A stretch of DNA of 64,000 bases from Manihot esculenta (GCF_001659605.2 NC_035169.2:5818110-5882109); one strand, 5' to 3'; numbered from the stretch's first letter, positions 43,416-56,062 are shown. Program-made: numbers and translations. Notes: generated by a model not told the origin, from the sequence alone.

Positions 43416-46400
43416 TCATTTTCTTAAAAAGCTCCAAGGTCCCGTCCCAGTTCCTATTCTGCAAATACAAAAGTACTTGTTAAAATAAATTTCTATATAA
43501 GAAATATTGATCAAATACAACCATATAAACAGTCATGTCTTAATTTTTAGCTAACTGATATCCCTATACTAATCAGAATTAACCTATTGAACACTTAAAC
43601 TATATGTAAATTTATAAAAATCATAACAATTAAATATAAGATATTATACTATCAATAATTTACTAGAAGAAAAATAAAAATTAATCACACGTATTGTTGA
43701 TTATATTCTAAATTTTGTTCATAACACTCTGAATTTTTATAAACACACAAAATTCAACAAGTATAATTTTATACTTTTATGAAAATTTAGAGTCCAATTA
43801 ATAAAATTTGAGAGTAGCAAGTAATAAATCAAACTATTTTTGACATTTTTTTATAAATTAATAATAATATGATTAATTTGTATTTAATTGTTATAATTCT
43901 TTTAAGTTTAAGTGCTCAATAGATTGTAATTTTAGTTCAGGTATTTAATGAGTTAATATGAAATAATATAAAATTGTTATTGAAACCATTACCTCAACAA
44001 GCCCACGTATGCGCGAAAAGTCATAAAAATAGTCAATGCAACCCAAATGCCAAAGAAGCCATGACTAGATGATAAAGCAAATAAGCATAGGATGCTTATT
44101 ATTGACACCAAAACCTGAACCATGGTGGAAGAAATTAGCAGAATGTGAAAAATAAGAGAAGTATAACAAGGATTTGATATTTGTTAATGGTATAATGGGG
44201 AAGAAAAATAATATAAGATAATTAAAGTGTTGATTTTCTGTTGTATTCTTGGAAGCCAAACAAGCTTATCTAAACACAAAAGCAAAATGAATTGATGTTT
44301 TGAAGAACTTTTTAACTGGGGTAGAAGGCGAGGCATACCATTGAGTATGAAGAGTATGCAAAATCAGATGCTCCATAATTGATTCCATCGAAAACGAAGG
44401 CTAAAACATTTACGATTTGAGTTGCTGCAACAAACTAATCAGCATAAAAAGAGAAAAGAGGAAAGTCTTAGTCCGAAAAGTTTTCCATAATCCAAAGCAC
44501 AGAAAAGGAAAAAAACTCCTATTGTTGGTTCTTGTAATTAGAAAAAGTGAATAGTTACCGGGATGCCCACGGCAATAAGATTCAAAACATTGACGTCTTC
44601 TGTAAATAATCTTGAAGCAAACTGTAGTCCACCGAAAAGGAAGATCGAGAGAACTAGGCCTAAAAGCAAACCGTACTGCAAAGAAAAGCACACAATTAAA
44701 ATATTTACAGGGAAATTTGTAACTTAATGCTGAGGTATTTCCGTACCTGGAATACACGAGAAGCAATGGCCTTGGCCCTGTCGTGATCCTTATTTGCAAA
44801 TGCACTTGCAAGCATTGCCTGGAAAAGTTGAAATGCATTAGTCCATTTCTTGGAGATGTTTTACAAGTAAAATCTACATCCACCGGCAAGGGAATTATGC
44901 AAATATTTACAAACACATGCAAGTGGTTTCAGTTCATTAAAAGAAACAGTTCTTACTTGTCCAGCCACAGCCAGCCCATCTGCAAGCAAAGAAGTTGCCA
45001 TCCAAATCTGCAAGCAAACCTGAAATGCAGCCATTGAAGTAGATCCATGTCTTGCCGCCAATGATGCAGCCAAGGTGACACAGATTGTCGCAGCTATTAC
45101 CCTCATCAACAGCATAAATCCTTAGTGGAAATGCAATTCATAGATCAGTTGCAATAGCATACAAAGTGAACAGCAAAAAAATGAATAGAAAAGGAATGAG
45201 ATAATTCCCAAGGAGACAATGCATTTAAGAAGGGTGGAAAAGGAAAAACCTTACCATTTTTTAGAAATCGACCAAATTGTAGATCTTTAATGTTGGGAGG
45301 CAATAGATCAACATGTTCAATTAATTTCCACAACAGAATCAGGGAGATTAGGTACCTAAAACAGAATATTAAAAGGAAAAAAAAGGTGAACCATAGTGTC
45401 CTCAACAAAAAATCAATCAACAGCATGCCAGAAACCACAAAGAAAAATTGGAATGCTATCTCATCTTCAGGAGAAAGATGGAACTTACTGAGAAATAACA
45501 TGAGCAATGGCTGCACCACAGACGTTCAATCTGAATACGAATATAAATATTGGGTCCAAGATGATATTTGCTACATCTCCCACAACTACAAAAAAATAAA
45601 TGATAATAATAATAAATTATAAGCTTTGGAACTGCTAATCCATATAAATGAAGTATAGATCAAATATAAAGGTAGGAAGAACACAGCAAAAATCACTTCA
45701 CATTATTTGATTTTATGTCATGTTTCTCTTTGCTTTTATTGTTATAGATATTAAAAAATATAGATACATATTTCACTAATATATCAAGGGCATACATATT
45801 TACAGGTGAAAGATCTATCTTACCAGTAGCAAATAGAGGAGTTTTCGTATCCTTAATTCCTCGGAAAACCCCTTGCATCGCTAATGAAAGAAGAACAGCA
45901 GGAGCACCTAGTGACCTCAATGTCAAGTATTGTTGTGCTGGTATTAGCATTGGGGAATCCTGCACAACAGAAAAGGCATTCCTCACAGAACTTGTCTTTT
46001 GAAGTTTGAACAATAAAAAGTTTTAGACTAACTTGCGTGAAATAAACTGGAGCATATTGATATATTGAAAAACTTGGGCTGTTAGGTAAAAACATGAACA
46101 TCAAACAACCTATTGACAAGATAACCCAGTGGAGCTAATAATTTTAGATGAAAAATCACAACAGGAATGAGAAATAATACACAAACTTTTCAGCACTCCA
46201 ATGCTACTTGAAGAAGACTTACAGATTGTACACCCATGTAGCTCAGGATCGGTTTTGCAGAGAAAATGAGGAATAAAGCCTGGATTACGCCAAGGACACA
46301 AGCAATAACCAATGCTGAAGAAGCAGATGGTATGTGCCGTTTGGTGGAAATGCTGCCTGCAGAGGATGATTTGCATGTAGACTCTTGTTAAGTGGAAAAC

Positions 46401-47615
46401 ACAGAATGTCTTAAAAGTGAGGAGCATATTCCAGGAATTATAAGGAAATCAATCGAGAACAATGTGTAAGTTGGAGCTCTATCCAGATCTTTGCAACTCA
46501 ATTGGTGTATTCTTTCAACAAACTAAGGGGAAACAGAGGATAAACCTACCAGATTTAGGTAATAGCTCTTCCGTTTCCTTATTGACAAGCAAACCATCTT
46601 CAAGTGATGCATTTTCGTCGTTACTCGATTTTCCAGCACTTTCTTCCTCGGCAACAAAAGACGTTGTGACACTGACAAGTGGGAAAATTGCAATCTTTGA
46701 CACTTGATTAAAAATGGCAATAGAAACTCCCACAGCAGCAAGCTCCACAGGTCCTACAAGTAATAATATTAATGAGCCATTGATGTTGACAAAAAATATT
46801 TATTTTTTCCTATGATGGATGATAGATTCAAAATAAAGATATATTATTTATTATCCATGTTAGGTTCAAGTGGATCCGTTTCATGTTGGATAGAACTTCA
46901 CGACCATATTGTATGCTTTCTACTTATCTATTCATTTACAATGCATCAAACAATAACTTTTTCCAGTAAAGTTTCTGCATCCAGAAATGTAATTATTTCT
47001 CATGAGCAACAATGAATGCAAACTGCATCTACAAATATATAATTGATCAGTTCCTGTATACTAAATACTCAGAGATAAAAGCTTATTGAATATGGATCAG
47101 GAGAGAAAAGCTTAAAAAAATCAAATAGGAAGGAAATTAAGTAGTGGATATGCAGGCTATCTTCAAGAAAAGATGGAGATCACATGTACAAACCTAAATG
47201 GCCAATGAATGCTGTATCGATTAGAGAAGCAACAGGATCTGCTGCTAAAGCAAGTGCAGCAGGAACTGCAATTTGTGCTATTTCTACTGCTAACTCATCC
47301 ATATTGAAAACGTTCCTGGACAAACAAATCATAGAGTTACATGTGAGATTTAATAATATTATCACAAAACCTCTTGACAAACAATTAAAAGAAGAAGAAG
47401 ATGAAAATCCAAGCTGCAAGATATGCATTATTTAAAAAATTTATACTGTGATAATCATAAAAATAAAGATGTTCCTAAAAATAGTTGTAGAATCAAAAAC
47501 CCTAAAACTAACGCCCAACTTTCTAAAAGAAAGAGTACCTTGTATCCTTCAAGAGCACAACAAGAGGCAATTTAGCCAAGTTTTCCCACAGATTAAGAAG
47601 AGTTTCTGTGGCCAT
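43416..47615 (-). CDS. DTX42: MATE-family (DTX42/FRD3-type) transporter, complete gene, 13 exons
   Basis: Exons (high to low): 47615-47539, 47315-47194, 46753-46550, 46356-46223, 45959-45824, 45585-45489, 45355-45255, 45120-44957, 44818-44747, 44675-44559, 44434-44339, 44114-43993, 43458-43416. Every intron is GT-AG and phases agree, giving 1485 nt and 494 residues with no stop. The product is a multi-pass membrane antiporter of the MATE family. Hallmarks are VELAAVGVSIAIFNQVSK, GVFRGIKDTKTPL, STSMAAFQVCLQIW, AFVFDGINYGASDF and the C-terminal GTGTGPWSFLRK. A hydrophilic loop of about 35 residues after FVAEEE is typical of the citrate-exporting DTX42/FRD3 clade, which acts in aluminium tolerance and iron translocation at the plasma membrane. 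The substrate here is inferred from the clade. Exon 11 must use the AG at 44436-44435, because the next AG gives a stop. Confidence 0.9.
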
Positions 47616-48171
47616 CGTTAAATTGGTTTTTCCAAAAACAACAGATGGAATAAAGATGATGCAGCTTCAGTAGAGTAATTAAAATAATGTGATCATCACC
47701 AAGCCAAAACCAACAGAGGAACCAGGCTGCTTCCGATGGGAAAAAGAATTCAACAATCAAAGAATTTCGGCAGCAAACAACTGGTCAACAAAGAAAATGA
47801 CAAAAGAAAATACTCAGAAAAGTCACTGTTGTTTCCCAGAAATTACAAGCAATATAAGAAATTCAAATCAATAGAATCCCAGAACAAAAAAAAAAATACA
47901 AAGAATCCTAAAGAATCAAAGAATCATGCTTCGTTTCAGGTAGAAATGCTTTTAGAAAAATGAAGCATGGATCATAGAACTAACCCGTAAGCTGGGACGC
48001 TGCAACAGATGCAGCTTCCTCAGTTGATCAGGAAACCCCAGTCTGTACTTTTTATGCATTACAAAAATCGTAGAAAATTGGAGCTAAAATTAGCAAACTC
48101 AAAAATAACCGCCGCTGCTCACGCAACAATTTCTAGAAACAGAAATTCCATTTCTTTTTTGAACCATTCTC
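47616..48171 (-). other. 5' flank and possible untranslated leader of the first MATE gene
   Basis: This lies directly upstream of the start codon in the direction of transcription and ends at the duplication boundary near 48172. No clear TATA box or upstream exon could be fixed. Short plus-strand ORFs here are not supported. Only about 550 bp separates the start codon from the next duplication unit. Confidence 0.4.
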
Positions 48172-48879
48172 CAATTTGACTGCTAAAAATTATCCATTTT
48201 TATTTTAAGTTTACTTTTTCTTTCCATTTGCTAAAAATATATGTTCGTGTTTGCCAATATTAGCTGTTTTAGAGACCTTTTTTTTTTCTTTTTTCCTCCA
48301 TGAGGAGGCGTTTGAACTAGAGCTCAAAAGCACCCATGTAGATTTCATACATAAAAATTGATTTATATGTATTTGATCAACTCATCATTGTTTCATATTA
48401 AAGAGATCACCACCATATATATCGTATTTATTTATTTTAATAGTAAAATAAATAATTTAATATGATAAATTAATAATTATATATTTATATTAATAATAAA
48501 CAAATTATATAAATATACACTTTTTAGTTAATTTATGTTATTAAATAGTTGCAATTATATAAAATTTTACTAAATACTTTATGTAAATAAGTTTTGATGA
48601 GTTATAATAACAACTATCAACAAATAATAACAATTATTAAAAAAATAATAATGTAAATATAGCACAATATTAAAATAAAAAATTAAAAATTAAAATGATA
48701 TAATAAAAATTAGAAATTACTAAAATAATCAAGTAAATATATCATATAAAATAAATATATATATTTAAGTTGATGGATTCAAAATTCTTATAAAATTTTA
48801 GTTCACTAAATTTATTTACATGTGCATATAATGTAATTTTTTTATTTTTAATAAAATAAATTAGAGAAATTAATATTGT

Positions 48880-49190
48880 GAAATTTAGCTGGGTGACGTG
48901 GGATGTCTCGGTAAATATGGAAAAATTAAATCATACACAATAGCAACTATTTTGGATTAAAGTGAAAAATGAATTCAAAAGTTATTTGTATCGGTGTTTC
49001 AATTAATATAGAATCAGTAGACCTACGAATAGAGAGTTATTCGTGTGAGTTATTCGTGCAAAATGAGATAGAACAACCCGAAATACTAAGACCCGAAGGT
49101 TACTACTAAATAATTTGAGTTAACTATTTTAGCCAAATAAAAAGGCTATCCGTTAGGATAAAAAATTCAATTTAGGTCGGATTCTTTCAA
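48880..49190. repeat. Unit-2-specific insert of unknown type
   Basis: This stretch interrupts sequence that is continuous near 24740-24800. It shares words with 50620-50700 (ACTA.TAAATAA.TTGA.TTAA) and with 57312-57350 (TTTGGATTAA, AAAAGTTATTTG), so it may be another copy of whatever provides the outer ends of the gypsy complex at 50540-57376. Ends and target duplication were not resolved. Confidence 0.35.
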
Positions 49191-49509
49191 ATATGAGCTT
49201 TTTTTTTCTCATATAATAAAAGTGTGGAAAATATAAAAGTATAAATTTAATATGATTTGAAATTGCACGATAAACAATTATTATAATAATTGACTATACT
49301 TTAATTTCTTAATATGAAAATTTAAATAATTATTTTAATTAAAATTTTATATTTTTTATGGCATTTAAATAATTTTAATGTTTCAATTTCAATTATAATA
49401 TATAAATTATAAATTATTAAGGCATATCAGTAAAAACAAAAACTTACTGCTTTTATTTAAGATTTTTTTATAAATATTTGTAAATTAATAAATTTTTGAA
49501 TGATTAACA

Positions 49510-50539
49510 GTAAATGTATCTGGAGAAAGTAGTTAGGTATTCTCATCCCATGAAATCGGATGTCAATAAATCCATTAGTACGACCCTGAAGCTGCGAAAG
49601 AAGGATGCTTTTGACTGGTACTGGGTTCCACTGGAGTGTGAATGGATCCTGAGTTTCTACTTTATTTGTGGATTTATTGAACATGGATAGAAAATTTTTT
49701 CCTTTGCCTATGTTGAATAATGGGGTTCTGATGCAACACAAATATGGACCTCATCTTCAAGCTTCATCACGATGATCACAGATGAATATAGGTTCGAAAT
49801 AAGCTTTATGAGGAAGAACACTCTAATTTCGATAGTGGCGACGGAAATGGTGATTGGAACGGACACGGGAGGCATAGTTATGGGTACTGGTTCCTAAATC
49901 CGCCGTAATAAATTTATTATTAAGTTATAACTGTTGTGAGCTTGGCAATCCACGAGCAGTTCAAACTCTATAATAGCTAGTTAGAGAAAAGAAGTCTAAT
50001 TTTATTTTTCTTATAATTCACCTGACATTGGTAAAATAAAAACTTTATTAGATTATAATGATTTTTTTTCAGTGGCTAGTACTGAGCAGGGCAACCGATT
50101 AACACTTTTGTGAAAAGGAGTAATATGATTAACTTTTTTGGCTCTTTTCATTATCACAGTGATGTTAAGGTGTCTCTATTAAGGCTTGATCCATGGAGAA
50201 TAATGGGCTTTTATGGGTAATCTAATCGAGCAACAAGACATAAGACTTGGGATTTACCAGTAGAATTATAGTCAATGAGCAATCTTTCTTGGTTTTGTAT
50301 AGGCAATTTTAACTACATCCTTTATAATTATATATAAGAAGAAAGGGGTCTTCCACAACCAGCAAATTTGTTACATAGCTTTCCCTGTGTAGTTACAGGA
50401 GAGGGCCTTTCTGATTTGTTGCCAGTTGAATATAAGTTTACGTGGGACAATGGAAGGATAAGAGTTAATCATGTTGAAGCCAAACTTAATCCTTGTCTGG
50501 TGTCGAGTAGTTGGAGGAGTAAATTTGCATTGGTAAAGG
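49510..50539 (+). mobile_element. LINE relic, copy 2, left part
   Basis: Homologous to 25130-26500 of copy 1, with the zinc-knuckle-like segment near 49615-49680 and the endonuclease YKFTWDNGRIRVNHVEAKLN near 50431-50490. It keeps about 65 bp near 49680-49745 that copy 1 has lost, and lacks about 200 bp that copy 1 has near 25135-25290. It is cut at about 50539 by the gypsy complex and resumes at 57377. Confidence 0.75.
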
Positions 50540-50829
50540 GTATCACATCCCACATCGGTAAAGTAAAAAGGAACAAAATTGTATATAATAGCTAGCATGA
50601 AACTATTAAATAACTTGAATTAATCATTGTGCGGAGGTAATTGGCCTACAAAGAAAGAGCTACCCATTTAAGACGAGATAAAGCCGTTTAAGACACTAGT
50701 GAACCACACAATATACGAGAGTCCAGTCCTAGCATAATAATTATACTCAATTTAGCACAACTATATCGCAATGGGGAGTGGATTTTTAGATTTTAAAGAT
50801 TGGGTATACAATACTCTATTTTAATCTTG

Positions 50830-51635
50830 AATTTGAACTAACTTCTATCAATATATTTGTGCTAATTTTTAATTTTGAGTTGGATATTTGATCTTGATTT
50901 TTTTCCTTGTGCTTTAATCTCTTACTTTGTGTTTTGCCAACCAAAGTTGTGCTTTAATTATTAATTGATGTATTGAAAAATGAAGATTAATGGTGGAAAA
51001 CTTAGTATTAAAACTTATATTCTTAGATTTAAAAGATTGACTAAGGGTATAAGAGATTTCACAATTAATTAAAGAACATAATGGGTTTTTATTAAATTAA
51101 GAGTCACCAAAATAGGAATTGGTTTAATTAAGGTATAACCTTGATATCTTGAAAGAGAATTAAGGTAATTTTAGAATTAATTTCTTCGAGAAATAGAATA
51201 TCTATGAATTGATAGAAATTGGAAAAAATCCAGATTAATTAGAGTGTGATGCCCAAATCTCTAAAATCGCCTTCCCATATTTGAATTTTAATCTTAATTA
51301 ATTGTTGATTTTAGTTATTTTTTAGTTAATTTACCATTGTTTAGTTTAATCGCTTTCAATGCTACTTATTTCCTCTTGCTAGTATAGTATTAATTAGTTT
51401 AATCGTCATCTCTTTTGTTAATTTTATTAATTAGTTTAATCGTCATCTCTTTTGTTAATTTTAATTAAATTGCTTCATATTTTAGTTTCATTAGTTAATT
51501 TTAGTATTAAATTAATTAGTCCAAACAATTGCTTCAACCATAGCCTAGTACTTAAACGCTAATTCTCTGTGGGACGATACTTTACTTAATCATTATTTAC
51601 TTGTTCGACCCATATACTTGCAATATCACAACAAG
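50830..51635 (+). repeat. LTR-like segment 1 of the gypsy complex
   Basis: Positions about 51170-51570 align well with 55700-56050. It ends ATATCACAACA a few bases before the primer-binding site, as an LTR should. The left end is uncertain, because sequence before 51170 does not match the second copy. Confidence 0.5.
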
Positions 51636-51638
51636 TTT

Positions 51639-51656
51639 TGGCACCGTTGCCGAAAA
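51639..51656 (+). other. Primer-binding site (tRNA-Asp type)
   Basis: TGGCACCGTTGCCGAAAA closely follows LTR-like segment 1 on the plus strand. It is a near match to the Athila/Tat site and sets the orientation as plus. Confidence 0.7.
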
Positions 51657-51848
51657 TTTTGTTTTGTTTGATATTAGGTGATTGGTTGTTTGGTTGATTT
51701 GGACTTTTTTTTCTCTTTTATTATCTTTTTACTTGCTTGTTTTATTTTTTGAATTTTTTCAGGTATTTTTTTTTGTATGAGATATCAAATTTACATTGAA
51801 GAAGTAATTTAAGAAGAATAAGAGGAAGATACTCAAGAAGTAGAAGCT

Positions 51849-52900
51849 ATGGCTCAACAAAATAATAAAACAATTCGAGATCTTGCTTATCTTAGTTTTG
51901 GTGATTTTTGGCCTAGTGTAGTGAGACCGAGGATTGATACAAATAATTTTGAGTTGAAGCCATCTTTGGTTCAAATGGTGCAACAATCTCAATTTAGTGG
52001 GCAACCTACTGAGAATCCACATCTACACTTGCGTAATTTCATGGATATAAGTGATATGATCAAGCTTAAAGGAGTTTCTAAAGATGCAATCAGATTGAGA
52101 CTTTTTCCATTTTCATTAAGAGATAGAGTTAGAGAGTGCTCAATACTTTGCCACCTGGATCTATTACTACTTAGGAGCAGTTGTCACAAGCTTTTATTGA
52201 GTAGTATCTACTTCCAAGCAAGACAGCTAAGTTGAGAATTGAGCTTACTTCTTTCACACCAAGGGAGGATGAGTCTTTATATGAAGCTTGGAGTGAGATA
52301 AGGAACTTCAAATGAAGTGTACTCATCATAGTATACCAAAGTGGATGATAGTGCAACACTTTTACAATGTCGTTTCTCCAAATTTGAGAAGTGATGAAGA
52401 TGTAAAAGGTGATTTAATTGGAAAAACTAGAGATGGTGCTTTTGCTTGCTTGGACAAGATAGCTTACAAAAACTACCAGTGGAATAGTGAAAGAGCACAT
52501 GTGAAGAGTGAAGCTAAGAAAGCTGCTAGAATGTTTAAGATTGATGCCATTTCAATGATCAATGTTAAGTTTGATGTCTTAGCTAGAAGGATGGATAAGA
52601 TGACTATGGGAATGGAAGCCAAGAATGTAAATGTTATGAATGACTTGAGCTATGGAGCAAGCTTTGGGTATGACAATCAAATTTGAGGACAAGATTTTTC
52701 AGCTGAGTAAATTAATTACGTCAACAACTATGGGCAAGGACACATGGATAATCCATACTCAAGCACTTACAACCAAGGGTGGAAGAATCATCCTAACTTC
52801 TCTTGGTCTGAACAACCAAAGCAAAATTAGAATTTTCAATAGCAATTTCCTCCTCCACAACTACACTTTCTCCAACACAAAATAGGGGACCACTTGGGTT
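51849..52900 (+). pseudogene. Gypsy gag, broken
   Basis: It starts MAQQNNKTIRDLAYLSFGDF and passes through the Athila gag core (NPHLHLRNFMDISDMIKLKG, RLRLFPFSLRDR). A frameshift near 52130 follows, and the frame resumes at 52312-52686 (HFYNVVSPNLRS, KIAYKNYQWNSER) before failing again. It matches 56253-57295 closely, and each copy has its own stops. Confidence 0.75.
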
Positions 52901-53178
52901 CCACGTTGAAAGAAATCAAGACATGAATTTTTAGCAATCTCAACCCATTTTTGAGCAAAAGACTTCCATACAGTCAATGATGGATAAGTTTCTACTCCAA
53001 CAACAACAAGAAGAGGAATTGATCAAGCACCTCACTTCCAAGATGGAGAAATTGTTAACTCACAGCAAGATGCTTGAAAATCAAATTGCACAATGAGCAA
53101 GCTCTTTTAGCAAAGGTCAAGGGAAGCTACCTAGCCAACTCGAGAATCCAAGAGAATGCAAGCTGGTTCATTTGAGAA

Positions 53179-54492
53179 GTGAAAAAGTTGTTGGGGATGA
53201 GAGTGAAAAGAAAAATGAGGATGAGAAGAAAGAAAAAGAAGATGAGAGAGAAAAGTGTGTTCAGAGAGAAAAAATGTGAAAGAAAAGATTATTCGAAAGA
53301 AGAAAAGAAAGATGAGTTAAAGGAAAAGAAAGACAGAGTTAGTGAAAAAAAAATAGAGACTGAGAAAGAAAAAGAAGTTGAAAAAGGAGAAGAGGCAAGA
53401 TATATTCCACCGAAGCCTTATAAGTCACATTTGCCTTTTTCACAAAGATTTCAAAAGGCTAAGCTAGACATGCAATTTAGCAAGTTCCTTGAAGTTTTGA
53501 AGAAACTCTATATCAATATACCCTTCATTGATGCCTTGTCTCAAATATCATCATATGCCAAGTTCTTAAAGGAAATCCTATCCAACAAGAGGAGATTAGA
53601 GGAGTATGACATTGTGGCATTAATGGAGGAGTGTAGTGCTTTGTTGCAAAATAAGTTACCTCCAAAGCTGAAAGACTAGGGAAGTTTCTCAATCCCATGC
53701 CAAATTGGTGAAACCGACATTGGAAATGCTTTATGTGACTTGGGAGCAAGTGTAAGTCTTTTGCCTCTATCTATCTTTGAGAAGTTGAAGATTAGTGAGC
53801 TCAAACCTACTACTATATCATTACAACTAGTGGATAGGTCAATCAAGTATCCCATATGAATTTTAGAGAATGTGTCTTTAAAAGTGGATAAAATTTTCAT
53901 TGCGGTTAACTTTGTGGTATTGGAAATGGAAAAAGATATTAATATTCCTATTATCTTTGGGAGACCTTTCCTAGCTATTGCAGAAGCAATTATTAATGTT
54001 AAGAATGTAAAGCTTAAATTGAAGGTTGGGAAAGAAAAGGTTGAGTTTAATTTGTTTGAACCTAAAACTCCCAACACATTAGCTACATCAAGTTCTTGTC
54101 TTAGAGTGGATGTGCTAGAAAACGATAAAATTTCTATTGCATTTGTAAGATTGTTTGAAGATGACAATGATATTTTATGCTTTCAAGAGCAAAATTTTGA
54201 AGAGAGGACAAAAGAATAAGATTGGTCATCTTCATTGAGTGAAAAAGGAGTTCCAGAGGTCAAGTTTAAATCTTTATATTCTCATAAAGCTAAAAAGTCC
54301 AAAAAAGTAAAATTTTCTAAGTCTACTCTTAAAGGTGTGATAGGAGTTCTTAATAAAGTAAAGGGTATTTTCATATGCAATGAAAAGAAGCTGAAATTCA
54401 AATACATTGGTGCACCTATAAAAATAGGAGACAACTTTTACACATTTGATCCACTTGAAAGCCTCTTGAAGGGGGTCAAGTTAGTGACTTAA
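53179..54492 (+). pseudogene. Gypsy protease region and polyprotein tail, broken
   Basis: A Lys/Glu repeat stretch leads to the pre-protease block (LPFSQRFQKAKLDMQFSKF, LYINIPFIDALSQI) and a stop at 53677. The protease CDLGASVSLLPLSIF lies near 53740, and after another stop near 53860 IIFGRPFLAIAEA lies near 53960. The frame then jumps to a tail (54235-54492) ending DPLESLLKGVKLVT, which in Athila elements follows the far end of pol. RT, RNase H and integrase are deleted, as in the element at 264-14701. Confidence 0.72.
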
Positions 54493-54983
54493 AACAAGCG
54501 TTTATTGGGAGGCAACCCAATCTTTTAATATTTTAATTATATATTTTGCTTATTTCTCTTTTAGAGTTTTATAATCCTCAAATTTTGAATTTGAAATGTC
54601 TATTATTATTTGCCGATATTGAGCTTAATTGTTATCAAGAAACTGTCAATTGATGTCTTGTAGATGGTTCATGAAACGCTGAAGGAAGAAAGAAAAGTTT
54701 TCTTTAACTTTCATTTTTTGCAGGAATATGATTGAAAATATTGATTTGTAGATATTTGATTGAGTTTGAGATTGATGAGGTGTTGATTTATGTATAATTA
54801 TTGAGGATTTGGATGAGAAATGATTGATTTTAAAGGTTTTAATTCATGTTTAAAGGGTTCAAATAAGTTTTTAGGATTTTTTTTTGTGTTAATTTGACGA
54901 GAAAAACGTTTTATTTCAATGTTTGTTAAAGTCCCTTGTATTTCATCTATTTTTGCTTTCATTTTAAAGAGTAGAAATTTCAA

Positions 54984-55138
54984 GGTTAGTAGGTTGCATA
55001 AGCAGTGGCACAACTGTGTCGTGTCTTATGCAGCCTTCTAACCTCCTTAAGGAAACTTTACCATATAATAGGAAATTAGGTCAGTAGATTGCAAAAGCTA
55101 TGGCACAATTGTGCCATGTTTTATGCAATCTTCTGAGC
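54984..55138 (+). repeat. Two tandem 60-bp hairpin-forming dyads
   Basis: Unit 1 (54984-55043) can pair a 19-bp outer stem (GGTTAGTAGGTTGCATAAG with its complement, two mismatches). Unit 2 (55079-55138) has similar outer arms and a perfect 16-bp inner palindrome, TGGCACAATTGTGCCA. The units are 95 bp apart start to start and differ by partly compensatory changes. They lie in the 3' non-coding tail of the gypsy complex. Confidence 0.8.
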
Positions 55139-55254
55139 ACTCAAAGGAGTTTTTATTAAAATTTTTTTTAAGTAAATTAAATTTTCAAAATCCCTAAGTA
55201 GAAAAAGATAAAAACCTAAAAAAAGTTTCTTTTCTCTTCTTCTTCCTCAAAGCA

Positions 55255-55560
55255 GCCACTCATCTCTTTCTCTCTTCCCTTCTCTCCCTTCCTATCCACC
55301 GTCGACCACCACCACACCCAAGCGGCACTGTCGAACTGGCGATAGGCGACCAACCTCTATCGCCGTTAGCCTCACTTCCACTAGATTGCGGAGTGTCAAC
55401 CCGCTTCCACCCATCGCATGCGTCAACAACCCCTCCATCGCCGAACAACCTTTCTTCTTTCAAATTGCGAGCCGACCATCTTCTCCCTTTCCTGACTAGA
55501 TCGCGCCGGCCAGCATCGTCCAGCTTCTTCCTCTTCAGATCGCGGCGCGTCAGTGTGCAA
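55255..55560 (+). other. GC- and CpG-rich island within the gypsy complex
   Basis: About 300 bp of CT-, CG- and ACC-rich sequence stands out from surrounding AT-rich DNA. It has a CT-rich start near 55225-55290, like a plant transcription start. Both strands have short open frames, neither resembling a family I know. It could be the R/U5 of an LTR or a captured host first exon. Confidence 0.45.
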
Positions 55561-56062
55561 AATCCGCATGTACACGGAATCGCAACAAGTAATATAATGA
55601 TGAGTAAGATATCATTCCCACGAGCATTGTGATTGAGTACCAAAAACTTATACTAATTTTATTAATATTTTGATTATCAGCAAACGTAATGTGTAAAGCA
55701 ATTAAAATAAAAGTAATCTAAGGTGATTGTAGAATTAATTCCTTCAAGAAATAGAATACTCATTAATTGATAGAAATTGGAAAAAAATCAGATCAAGTAG
55801 AGTGTGAAGCTCGAATTTCTGAAATCGCCTTCCCATATTTGAATTTTAATCTTGATTAATTGTTGATTTTAGTTAATTTCTAGTTAATTTACCATTGTTT
55901 AGTTTAATCACTTCCAATGCTAGTTATTTCCTCTTGCTAGTATAGAATTAATTAGTTTCATTGTTATCTCTTTTGTTAATTTTAATTAAATTGCTGCACA
56001 TTTTAGTTTAGTTAGCACATTTTAGTATTAAATTGATTAATCCAAGCAGTTGCCGGAGAATT
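55561..56062 (+). repeat. LTR-like segment 2 with deleted end and primer site
   Basis: Positions 55700-56050 match 51170-51570. The sequence then jumps from GCAGTTGCCGG straight into the leader before gag. About 120 bp containing the LTR end and the primer-binding site is missing, with a TTGC shared at both deletion edges. Confidence 0.55.

Larger units (their letters stand above)
24085..48171. other. Segmental duplication unit 1
   Basis: Sequence from about 24085 (a GACTGCTAAAAATTAT start) restarts at about 48172 with the same words in the same order. The order is AT-rich lead, LINE relic, stranded MATE last exon, AT-rich spacer, MATE gene. Unit 1 has extra insertions at 28359-29946 and 30395-41459 that unit 2 lacks. 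Small indels distinguish the AT-rich parts, while most of the gene body is almost identical. Confidence 0.75.

Noticed and set aside
44410..44922. Long minus-strand ORF of 170 codons at the MATE locus as a separate gene (and 62784-63284)
   Set aside because: It reads through MATE exons 9-11 and introns in the wrong frame. The splice-aware frame explains the conservation.
55260..55643. 127-codon minus-strand ORF in the GC-rich island
   Set aside because: The composition-driven open frame has an equally open counterpart on the other strand and no recognisable domain.
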